Source of the DNA: Acidimicrobiia bacterium
GTDB taxonomy: Bacteria > Actinomycetota > Acidimicrobiia > Acidimicrobiales > JACDCH01
Direction: 5' to 3'
Assembly: GCA_013694495.1 (NCBI GenBank)
Contig: JACDCH010000273.1
Span: 1 to 7,954, forward strand
Length of the DNA: 7,954 nt
Numbering within the stretch: the first letter of the stretch is position 1; every line of letters starts with the position of its first letter. The position numbers and the translations under genes are program-made. The notes below the pieces were generated by a model. That model ran no database searches, had not been told where the DNA came from, and saw nothing but the letters and a program-made list of their open reading frames with translations. Positions 1 to 6,107 of this stretch are shown here, one piece after another.

Positions 1-1012
1 GGAGGACGACGAGGAGGCGGCGCTCGTCGGCCTCGAGCCCGCCCCCGGCCCGGCTGGGGCCGTCCTGCCACCAGTCGGCCAGGCGCCCGGCCTCGTAGGC
101 AGCCGGCACGGCCGGGTGGACGTACGACGCCCGGCAGACCGTGCGGGTGTTGCCGAGCAGGTCGGCGACCTCGTCCACGGCCTCCAGCACCGTCGACCGG
201 GCCTCGCGGGCCGACGCCGGCTCCCCGGCCTCGGCCAGGCGGGCGGCGGCCTCGACCGATGCGCCCCACGTGCGGAACCACTTGGCGGTGACGTCGAGCC
301 CGGTGAGGGCCCGGAGTTGGGCGTTGATCTGGTCGGACGTGATCGGGCGCAGCTCGCCGCCGTCGTCCTCGTACTGGAGGAGGTGCCGGCCCGGGAGCGA
401 GCCGCAGGCCCGCACCAGCCGGGCCAGGCGGCGGTCGTCGAGCGCGACCTGGTGGCGCTTGCCGCCCTTGCCCACGAAGCGGAACCGGACCGCGCCCGCC
501 TGGACGTCGACGTGGCGGTTCTGCAGGGTCGTCAGGCCGTAGGTGCCGTTCTCCTTGGCGTAGCAGTCGTTGCCGACCCGGATGCGGGTGCGGTCGAGCA
601 GGGCGAGAGCGAGGGCCAGCACCCGGTCCGCCTCCCACCCGCGGTTTCCGTCGAGGTCGTGGTCGATCCGGCGCCGCAGGGCGCCCAGCGACTCGCCGAA
701 GGGCACGAGGTCGGCGAACTTCTCCTGCTCCCGCTGGGCCCGGAAACGGGTGTGGTAGCGGTACTGCTTGCGGGCCCGCTGATCCCGGCCGGTGGCCTGC
801 AGGTGGCCGTTGGGCTCGGCGCAGATCCACACGTCCTCCCACGCCGGGGGGACGGCCAGTGCCGCGATGCGCGCCAGCGTCGCCTCGCGGCGCACGACGG
901 AGCCGGTGGCGTCGTCGACGTAGCGGACGCGAGCCCGGCCCTTGCGGCGGATGCCCGGGTCGTCGTCGCTCGTGTACACGAGGTCGCCGATGTCCGCCGG
1001 TGCGCAGCCCAC
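1..1012 (-). CDS. DNA topoisomerase IB (C-terminal end cut by window edge)
   Basis: Type IB topoisomerase of the small bacterial (poxvirus-like) kind: relaxes supercoils of either sign by nicking one strand through a 3'-phosphotyrosyl link, without ATP. Read from the GTG at 1012 it gives at least 337 residues. The N-terminal lobe holds the motif GHLQATGRD (69-77) and then KQYRYH (82-87). The catalytic lobe holds RIRVGND (143-149), GKGGKRH (181-187), KWFRTW (244-249) and SYVHPAV (296-302). By spacing against the Deinococcus enzyme (recalled numbering), the catalytic set is Arg145, Lys182, Arg247, Asn288 and nucleophile Tyr297. Asn288 stands where vaccinia has His, as is usual in bacterial members. 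The protein probably ends only a few residues beyond position 1. Start choice: GTG 1012 is the only plausible start near the conserved N-terminus; the frame stays open upstream but without another good start. It lies 100 bp downstream of the hydrolase gene on the same strand, so it may be co-transcribed or have its own weak promoter. Family call is very secure. Confidence 0.95.
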   Translation of the reverse strand, partial: MGCAPADIGDLVYTSDDDPGIRRKGRARVRYVDDATGSVVRREATLARIAALAVPPAWEDVWICAEPNGHLQATGRDQRARKQYRYHTRFRAQREQEKFADLVPFGESLGALRRRIDHDLDGNRGWEADRVLALALALLDRTRIRVGNDCYAKENGTYGLTTLQNRHVDVQAGAVRFRFVGKGGKRHQVALDDRRLARLVRACGSLPGRHLLQYEDDGGELRPITSDQINAQLRALTGLDVTAKWFRTWGASVEAAARLAEAGEPASAREARSTVLEAVDEVADLLGNTRTVCRASYVHPAVPAAYEAGRLADWWQDGPSRAGGGLEADERRLLVVL

Positions 1013-1112
1013 CCCGACCCCGATAACCCGCTGCGCCGTGCGTGAACCCTTCCCGGGCGCCGGGCGCCGCCCCGCCCGCAGGCACCGGGGTGGGCGCGAA
1101 CCGCCCGAAGCG

Positions 1113-1742
1113 TCAGCTCCGGGAAGCGGGCTTCTCGAGGCGTTCGGGGACGGGCGCGCCGGCGATCCAGGCGGCCACGACCGCAGCGATCTCGTCGTCG
1201 CGGCGCTTCCACTCGTGGCCCGCGCCCTCGACCCAGACGAACGTGACCGGGCCCCGGATGGCACCGGCGTGCTCGACGAGCTCGTCGGGGGTGGCGAAGG
1301 GGTCGTTCGTGCCCGACACGAACAGGACAGGGACGTCGAGGGCGGGGAGGTGCTCGATGCGGAGCTTGTCGGGCCGGCCCGGGGGGTGCAGGGGGTAGGA
1401 GAGCAGGACGAGGCCGGCGGCCGGCAGGCCGTCGGCCACGACCATCGAGCACATCCGCCCGCCCATCGAGCGGCCGCCCAGGAGCAGGGCCTCCGGTGCC
1501 ACCCGGGTGGCGGCGACGAGCGCCGCCGCCTCCTCCCGAACGGCCTCGAGCAGCACCGGCGCCCGGTCGGGCGCCCGCCGGCCGGCCTTGCGATACGGGA
1601 AGTCCATGCGCCCGACCGGCAGGGGCGCCACCGCCCGCTCGACGCCGGTAAGCGTGGGGTGGTCGCGGCTCGAGCCCGCCCCCGGCGCCAGCAGCAGCGC
1701 CCCCGGCGCCTGCGGCCGCCCCTTCCGGATGACCCGCGGCAC
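1113..1742 (-). CDS. Alpha/beta hydrolase, COG3571 (KANL3/Tex30-like) type
   Basis: A 209-residue cytosolic alpha/beta hydrolase of the short type often labelled dienelactone-hydrolase-like or COG3571. Visible features in order: an oxyanion-side motif APGAGSSRDHP (19-29), the segment MDFPYRKAGRRAPDR (46-60), the nucleophile elbow GGRSMGGR (Ser92), the acid segment SGTNDPF (Asp147) and GAGHEW (His176), giving a full Ser-Asp-His triad. The substrate cannot be inferred. The start is the GTG at 1742, which overlaps the TAG stop of the upstream J-domain gene by one base (TAGTG), implying translational coupling. A longer reading from 1964 would run deep into the J-domain gene and adds low-complexity Arg/Pro-rich sequence, so I reject it. 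Last gene of the tight minus-strand cluster. No signal peptide is seen. Confident on fold and triad, not on role. Confidence 0.9.
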   Translation of the reverse strand: MPRVIRKGRPQAPGALLLAPGAGSSRDHPTLTGVERAVAPLPVGRMDFPYRKAGRRAPDRAPVLLEAVREEAAALVAATRVAPEALLLGGRSMGGRMCSMVVADGLPAAGLVLLSYPLHPPGRPDKLRIEHLPALDVPVLFVSGTNDPFATPDELVEHAGAIRGPVTFVWVEGAGHEWKRRDDEIAAVVAAWIAGAPVPERLEKPASRS

Positions 1743-2452
1743 TACTCGGAGCCGAGCAGGATGCGGCGGGCCTCGCTGAGGTCCTTGATGCGGTCGGCGG
1801 CGTCGTCGACCTCGCCGCCGTGGTCGGGGTGCGCCTCCCGCAGCAGCTGACGGAAGCGGCGCTGGACCTCCTTCTCCTGGGTGCGCCGGTCGTCGGGGCG
1901 CCCGTCGAGGCCGAGCACGTCGAGGGCCCACAGCCGCGGGTCGGCGAACGCGGTGGACGCCCACCGGACGTCGGTGTCGCCGCTCAGGTGCCGGAACAGC
2001 GCAGCCTCGATCGGGCCTCGCCAGGCCAGGCCGCGCCGGATCACGTCGAACACCCGGGGGCGCGAGCTGGGCGCCATCTGGCCGGCGGCGTAGGCCGAGG
2101 CCAGGGTGAGTTGCAGGGGCGAGCCGTCGCCGTCGACCGACAGCTCGACCGACTCGCCCGCGCCGATCAGCGTGGCGTGGCTGCGGGCCAGGCCGTGGGT
2201 GTCGACCTGGAAGCGGTGGCGCACCTGCGGCTGGGGCACCCGGTGGCCGGCCTCGAGGTGGCCCATGAGGCGGCGCAGGGCGTCGCGGTCCTCGCCGTCG
2301 AGCTCCTCGGCCGCCACGGCAGCGACGGCGCCGAGCAGGACCGGGCCGAAGCCGGGCGGGGGGTCGAGCGGGAGGTGCCGGCGGCCCAGCGCGATGCGCC
2401 GGGTCGGCGAGTACGACCGGTTGTGGAAGACCTCGAGCTCCGCCAAGAGCAT
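1742..2452 (-). CDS. Protein with C-terminal J domain (DnaJ-like)
   Basis: A 236-residue protein with a J domain at its C-terminus (about 173-233): helix I around LWALDVLGL, helix II QRRFRQLLREA, then the diagnostic HPD at 208-210 followed by HGGE, and helix III DRIKDLSEARRILL. The HPD loop is the site by which J proteins stimulate the Hsp70 (DnaK) ATPase, so this is probably a specialised Hsp70 co-chaperone. There is no Gly/Phe-rich linker, zinc-finger or DnaJ C-terminal domain, so it is not DnaJ or CbpA. Residues 1-170 form an unrecognised domain that presumably binds the client. Start ATG 2452 is supported by AGGAAG nine bases upstream, inside the end of the preceding gene. The gap to that gene is 4 nt; the downstream hydrolase start overlaps its stop by 1 nt. 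The J domain is confident; the N-terminal function is unknown. Confidence 0.88.
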   Translation of the reverse strand: MLLAELEVFHNRSYSPTRRIALGRRHLPLDPPPGFGPVLLGAVAAVAAEELDGEDRDALRRLMGHLEAGHRVPQPQVRHRFQVDTHGLARSHATLIGAGESVELSVDGDGSPLQLTLASAYAAGQMAPSSRPRVFDVIRRGLAWRGPIEAALFRHLSGDTDVRWASTAFADPRLWALDVLGLDGRPDDRRTQEKEVQRRFRQLLREAHPDHGGEVDDAADRIKDLSEARRILLGSE

Positions 2453-2456
2453 GGGA

Positions 2457-3098
2457 TCAGGCTTCCTGCTCCGCGGCCTGCCAGTCCGGCAGCGCCTCCA
2501 GCTCGTCGGAGATCTGGAGCTCGCCGTCGGGGCCGCTCTGGACGACGTGGATCAGGTCGACCAGCGTCGCCGACCCCCAGTCGGGGACGGAGTCGACCTG
2601 CTCGCGGTCGAGCAACAGCAGCGTGACCGGCTCCGGGAACTCCTCGGTGCGCACGCCGCCGGGCTGGATCGGCTCCTGGCAGATGTCGAAGCTGTCGAGG
2701 CCGGGGAAGCGGTCGAACAGAACGGGCTCGAGGGCGGCGACCAGGGGCACAAGGCGGTCGAGGTACCCCTGGGCCCCGCCTTCCGTGCTGGTCGGCACCA
2801 CGTAGAGGGCGAGGTGGGGGCCGTCGTCGAAGTCGTTCAGGGCGGCCCGGGCGAGCTCGACGCCCAGGTCGTCGAGCGCCGGCTGGAAGACCGAGTACAG
2901 GCCGTTGAACGTGTCGGGCGGGAGATCGTCGGACGGCTCGGGGGGTGTGTAGATCGGGCCGCCGGACGGAGCGGACACCGTGGTGGCGCTGCCCCCGCCG
3001 CTGCTGTCGGTGCCGGCGGTGCCGGGCTCGTCGTCGCCGCAGGCCATCGGGAGCAGCGCGAGGGCGGGCGCGACGAGGAGCCAGCGGGAACGGGACAC
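2457..3098 (-). CDS. Putative secreted lipoprotein, function unknown
   Basis: A 213-residue protein starting at GTG 3098, two bases after the stop of the MFS gene. The N-terminus is a short signal peptide: basic MSRSR, hydrophobic WLLVAPALALLPMA, then Cys20. The lipobox is imperfect (PMAC, with Leu at -4 rather than -3), so lipidation is likely but not certain. After Cys20 comes a low-complexity Gly/Ser/Thr/Asp linker (about 21-60) typical of actinobacterial exported proteins, then a compact acidic domain (about 62-205) with a second Cys at 140. I do not recognise that domain. Between the transporter and the J-domain gene it could be a cell-surface partner of the transporter, but that is guilt by position only. 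Confidence 0.78.
   Translation of the reverse strand: MSRSRWLLVAPALALLPMACGDDEPGTAGTDSSGGGSATTVSAPSGGPIYTPPEPSDDLPPDTFNGLYSVFQPALDDLGVELARAALNDFDDGPHLALYVVPTSTEGGAQGYLDRLVPLVAALEPVLFDRFPGLDSFDICQEPIQPGGVRTEEFPEPVTLLLLDREQVDSVPDWGSATLVDLIHVVQSGPDGELQISDELEALPDWQAAEQEA
2462..2467 (-). promoter_or_regulatory. Ribosome binding site of the J-domain gene
   Basis: On the minus strand the sequence AGGAAG lies nine bases before the ATG at 2452, within the last codons of the lipoprotein gene. It fixes the start of the J-domain protein and is one of the few clear Shine-Dalgarno sites in this cluster. Confidence 0.6.
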
Positions 3099-3100
3099 GG

Positions 3101-4603
3101 TCAGCCAGTCTCGCGCGAGGGGGCGGGAGATCGATCCTCAGGGTTGAGCTCCTCGAGCGACCGGTGAGCGGTCTCCGGGAAGGCGACGAGGATGAGCACG
3201 GCTACCGCCATGGGGGCGATGGCGGCCACGCCGAAGGCGCTGCTGTAGGAGTGGCCGGCGTCGACGAGGCCTCCGACGAGCTGCAGGCCGGCGACCGCCC
3301 CGAGCACCTGCACGCCCTCGAGCACGCCGCCGGCCCGGCCCCGCAGCGAGGTCGGGAACAGCTCGGGCCGGTACACGCCGAGGGCGGGTACGACGGCGCC
3401 GGCGATGACCGACGACATCGTCGACGCCACCCACATCGTCCACCCGGCCGAGGCGTAGGTGGCCACCGACAGGAGGGTGCCGCCGACGATCCCCACCGCG
3501 CCGACGACGCGCCGTCCGCGCACGTCGGCGAGCTTGCCGCCGACGATGACGCCGATCGTGGCCGGCGTCACCGTGAGGACCGTGAACAGCGCGACGCGCG
3601 ATGCGGAGAAGCCGCGGGCGTCGTTCAGGAACTCGTTGCCGAGCTGGCTCGACGGGGTGGCGTAGACGGCGAGCAGGAAGCCGGACACGGCGAGCAGCGC
3701 GAAGCGGCGCCCGTGCCCGGCGATCGGCGCATCGACGTGGGTGGCGACGAAGCGCCGGCTCTCCGGGAGCGTGCGGGCCACGATGAGCACCAGCGGCAGC
3801 ATCAGCAGCGGCAGGAGGTACAAGGCCCGCCAGGCGCGAGCCGAGTCGTCGGCGAAGGGCAGGAACCACACGCAGATGCCGGCGCCGAGGCCCTGGGTGA
3901 GGGCGATGAGGGAGTACGACCAGGCCCGGCTGCCGGCCGGCATCTCCTCCGCCGAGAGGATGGCGATGAGCACGATGAGGGCGCTGGCGAACCCGCGGGC
4001 CACGGTCTGGCTGATGCCGTAGCCGAGCAGGCTGGGCACGAACGCACCGGTGGCGGTGGCCACGCAGCCGAGGCCAGCCGTGAGGGAGATGAGCCGGCGG
4101 CGCCCGAGTCGGTCCGCCAGCGCAGCCAGCGGGACGAGCAGCACGATGCTGGCCCGCACGGCGGACAGGACGTTCTTCTGCCCGCCGATGTCGGTGCCGA
4201 ACTCGTCGCCCACGTACGTCAGCGTCTGGGTGATGAGCGTCCCCAGGTAGCCGCCCACGATCGACACGGTCAGCAGCAGCCCGAGGATCGACGCCGCCCG
4301 CTCGTCGAGCCGCTGGGGCGGGGCCCACCACGGCATGTGGTCCCGGTCGTGCGCGGCAAAGGCGCGGCGCAGCGGGGGCACGAACAGGAGCCCCCAGAAC
4401 CGGGTCGCGACGCGGAAGTCGACGTGCTCCTCGAGCTGGCCGTCGTCGCGGGTCGTGACTGTGCGCTCGTACGAGCGGAACGGCCCGTCGTCCATGCGGT
4501 AGCGCCCGCCCCCCTCGTCGTGCTCGCGCACCAGGGCGTCGTCGCGGGGCACCAGGATCCGCTCGGCCGCGTCGGGAGGGTGGAGGACGACGACCCGGGC
4601 CAC
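3101..4603 (-). CDS. MFS transporter with N-terminal cytosolic extension
   Basis: A 500-residue major facilitator superfamily protein in the inner membrane. The MFS core starts about residue 103, with many hydrophobic segments. Family signatures: motif A ADRLGRRRL (163-171) after TM2 and its second-half copy ADVRGRRV (359-366); LPESRRF (279-285) at the end of the first half, and FPETAHRSLEEL (475-486) after the last helix. The last two resemble sugar-porter/metabolite-symporter relatives (PESPRW and PETKGRTLEE). The substrate cannot be told. Odd feature: about 100 hydrophilic residues before TM1, containing YERTVTTRDDGQLEEHV, a short hydrophobic patch FWGLLFVPPL (69-78) and PWWAPP (91-96); ordinary MFS proteins have 10-30 residues there. 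Start is GTG 4603. A TATGGT -10-like box (minus strand, 4620-4615) lies 11 bases upstream, so the leader is very short. First gene of the minus-strand cluster. Confidence 0.92.
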   Translation of the reverse strand: MARVVVLHPPDAAERILVPRDDALVREHDEGGGRYRMDDGPFRSYERTVTTRDDGQLEEHVDFRVATRFWGLLFVPPLRRAFAAHDRDHMPWWAPPQRLDERAASILGLLLTVSIVGGYLGTLITQTLTYVGDEFGTDIGGQKNVLSAVRASIVLLVPLAALADRLGRRRLISLTAGLGCVATATGAFVPSLLGYGISQTVARGFASALIVLIAILSAEEMPAGSRAWSYSLIALTQGLGAGICVWFLPFADDSARAWRALYLLPLLMLPLVLIVARTLPESRRFVATHVDAPIAGHGRRFALLAVSGFLLAVYATPSSQLGNEFLNDARGFSASRVALFTVLTVTPATIGVIVGGKLADVRGRRVVGAVGIVGGTLLSVATYASAGWTMWVASTMSSVIAGAVVPALGVYRPELFPTSLRGRAGGVLEGVQVLGAVAGLQLVGGLVDAGHSYSSAFGVAAIAPMAVAVLILVAFPETAHRSLEELNPEDRSPAPSRETG

Positions 4604-4629
4604 AGCGGCTGGCGACCATACTCAGGTCG
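4604..4629. promoter_or_regulatory. Compressed divergent promoter, MFS gene / murA
   Basis: Only 26 bp separate the two divergent GTG starts. The plus strand has CATACT at 4617-4622, seven bases before GTG 4630, the spacing of leaderless actinobacterial promoters. The minus strand has TATGGT (4620-4615), eleven bases before GTG 4603. The two -10-like boxes overlap, so polymerase could bind in only one direction at a time. CATACT is not a perfect TANNNT, and no -35 is convincing. Inferred from motif and spacing only. Confidence 0.45.
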
Positions 4630-5907
4630 GTGCGAGCGCTCGGAGGTGCCCTGCGGGTGCGGGCCGGTGGCCCCTTGGCCGGCACGGTCCGCATCGGTGG
4701 CGCCAAGAACTCGGTCCTGAAGCTGCTGGCGGCCACGTTGCTGGCGCCGGGCGAGTATGTGCTGCGCAACGTCCCGGCCATCGCCGACGTCGACTCGATG
4801 AGCGACCTGCTGCGCACGATGGGGTGCACGGTCGAGCGTCCAGAGCCCGGTGTGCTGCGGGTGGTGCGGCCGGAGACGATCGTGCCCGAGGCGCCCTACG
4901 AGCTCGTCGAGCGCATGCGGGCCTCGATCGTGGTGCTGGGCCCCCTTCTGGCGAGGGAGGGCCGGGCCCGGGTGTCGGTGCCCGGCGGCGACGACTTCGG
5001 CTCACGCCCGATCGACATGCACCTGCGGGGCCTCGAGCTCCTCGGCGCCCGCTTCTCGAACGCGCACGGCTACATCGAGGCCGAGGCCGACAAGCTCGAG
5101 GGCACGCGGGTCACGCTCGAGTACCCGAGCGTCGGCGCCACGGAGAACACGCTCATGGCCGCGGTGCTCGCCGAGGGCACCACCGTCATCGACAACGCGG
5201 CGCGGGAGCCAGAGATCTGGGACCTGGCGTCGTTCCTCAACCGCATGGGCGCGCGCGTCCTCGGCGCGGGCAGCTCGACGATCACCGTGGCCGGCGTGCG
5301 GCCCGAGCACCTGTCCGGCGTCGACCACACCGTCGTGCCCGACCGGATCGAGGCGGCGACCTACCTCGCCGCCGTCGCCATTGCCGGCGGCGAGATCGTG
5401 GTGGCCGGGGCCAAGGCCGAGCACATGGACATGTATGTCCAGAAGCTGGGGGAGATGGGCGTGCGCATCTCCCCCGACCCCGAGGGCCTGTGGGCGATGT
5501 CGCCCCGGCGGCTCCGATCGGTCGACGTGGCCACGCTGCCGTACCCGGGCGTGGCGACCGACTACAAGCCGTTGTTCGTCACGATGCTGGCCGTGGCCGA
5601 CGGGGTGGGCATCGTCACCGAGAACATCTTCAAGGGCCGCTTCCGCTACGTCGACGAGCTCACGCGGATGGGCGCCGACATCCGTACCGACGACCACCAC
5701 GCCATCGTCCGCGGCCGTGAGCGCCTCTCGGGCGCGCCGGTGCGGGCCCCGGACATCCGGGCCGGCGCCGCGCTCGTGCTGGCCGGACTGCGAGCCGACG
5801 GCGAGACCGTCGTCCGCGACGCCCACCACATCGACCGCGGCTACGAGGACTTCGCCGGCCGGCTCCGGGCCCTCGGCGCCGATGTCGAGCGCGTGGACGA
5901 CTACTAG
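4630..5907 (+). CDS. murA: UDP-N-acetylglucosamine 1-carboxyvinyltransferase (Cys-to-Asp type)
   Basis: MurA transfers enolpyruvate from phosphoenolpyruvate to UDP-GlcNAc, the first committed step of peptidoglycan synthesis, in the cytosol. The 425-residue product matches the family over its whole length (E. coli 419): GAKN with Lys26/Asn27, RMRAS with Arg97, loop PGGDDFGSRPIDMH (118-131), ATDYKP with Asp311, DIRAGAALVLAG (Arg377) and HIDRGYED (Arg403), equivalent to E. coli Lys22/Asn23, Arg91, the Cys115 loop with Arg120, Asp305, Arg371 and Arg397. The residue at the Cys115 position is Asp121, as in mycobacteria and chlamydiae, where this change gives intrinsic fosfomycin resistance. Start: GTG 4630 keeps the whole first beta strand and suits a leaderless transcript; in-frame GTG 4657, nine bases after a perfect GGAGGT, is a serious alternative (416 residues). 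The stop TAG shares CTAG with the convergent minus-strand gene. Confidence 0.97.
   Translation: MRALGGALRVRAGGPLAGTVRIGGAKNSVLKLLAATLLAPGEYVLRNVPAIADVDSMSDLLRTMGCTVERPEPGVLRVVRPETIVPEAPYELVERMRASIVVLGPLLAREGRARVSVPGGDDFGSRPIDMHLRGLELLGARFSNAHGYIEAEADKLEGTRVTLEYPSVGATENTLMAAVLAEGTTVIDNAAREPEIWDLASFLNRMGARVLGAGSSTITVAGVRPEHLSGVDHTVVPDRIEAATYLAAVAIAGGEIVVAGAKAEHMDMYVQKLGEMGVRISPDPEGLWAMSPRRLRSVDVATLPYPGVATDYKPLFVTMLAVADGVGIVTENIFKGRFRYVDELTRMGADIRTDDHHAIVRGRERLSGAPVRAPDIRAGAALVLAGLRADGETVVRDAHHIDRGYEDFAGRLRALGADVERVDDY
4642..4647 (+). promoter_or_regulatory. Possible internal ribosome binding site for murA
   Basis: GGAGGT sits nine bases before an in-frame GTG at 4657 within the assigned murA reading frame. 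If used, MurA would begin at the position of E. coli Val6, losing part of the first beta strand. It may equally be chance in Gly-Gly codons. This decides between a leadered start at 4657 and a leaderless start at 4630. Confidence 0.35.
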
Positions 5908-6107
5908 CGCGCCCCGTCGTCCTCGTCCTCGTCGACGAGCTGGGCGGCCCGGCGGTTGGCGATGTAGAGCAGGAGGCTGAAGAGGCCGATCGGCGCGAGC
6001 ACGAGGAGCACTTCGTCCCAGCCGCCCTGGTGGGCCAGCGCGGTGGTCGCCAGGGCGGTCTCGGCGGTCAGGGCGGTCGCGGCGGTCACGGCGGTCACGG
6101 CGGTCAT
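5904..6107 (-). CDS. Small single-pass membrane protein, unknown function
   Basis: Encodes 67 residues from ATG 6107 or 64 from GTG 6098. N-terminus: Thr-Ala-x repeats (M-TA-V-TA-V-TA-A-TA-L-TA-E-TA) built by a 9-bp tandem repeat. Then ALAHQGGWDEV, one clear transmembrane stretch LLVLAPIGLFSLLLYIA (34-50), a basic NRR stop-transfer and a strongly acidic tail (LVDEDEDDGAR), giving a predicted cytosolic C-terminus. ATG 6107 overlaps the stop of the upstream gene as ATGA, and GGGAGG directly abuts that ATG; this spacing is too short for 6107 but ideal (9 nt) for GTG 6098, which I favour as the real start. I do not recognise the family. Coupling to the upstream membrane-protein gene suggests a shared complex. 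The stop overlaps that of murA. Third-base GC and the hydrophobic pattern support a real gene. Confidence 0.7.
   Translation of the reverse strand: MTAVTAVTAATALTAETALATTALAHQGGWDEVLLVLAPIGLFSLLLYIANRRAAQLVDEDEDDGAR
6054..6107. repeat. Six-unit 9-bp tandem repeat over a start codon
   Basis: On the plus strand, GGCGGTC plus two variable bases occurs six times in perfect register (units begin at 6054, 6063, 6072, 6081, 6090 and 6099), ending exactly at the ATG of the small membrane protein. Two adjacent units (6081-6098) are identical. Each unit encodes x-Thr-Ala on the minus strand, so unit gain or loss keeps frame. In-frame GTG codons occur at 6098 and 6089. Confidence 0.9.

Noticed and set aside
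116..1045. Plus-strand open frame of 309 codons opposite topoisomerase IB
   Set aside because: It is the antisense shadow of a gene with all its catalytic motifs, and its product has no recognisable domain.
1046..1080. Intrinsic terminator between the hydrolase and topoisomerase genes
   Set aside because: There are GC-rich GGCGCC palindromes and a tandem CGGGCGC, but the possible stem has a loop that is too small and no T tract follows.
1743..1964. N-terminal extension of the alpha/beta hydrolase up to 1964
   Set aside because: It would overlap the J-domain coding region, including the HPD motif, and adds Arg/Pro-rich sequence unlike the family. The coupled GTG at 1742 fits better.
2945..4720. 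Long plus-strand open frame (about 590 codons) opposite the MFS gene
   Set aside because: The product is a low-complexity Arg/Gly/His/Glu-rich string with no hydrophobic core or family motif. The opposite strand encodes a clear MFS protein. Long antisense frames are expected at this GC content.
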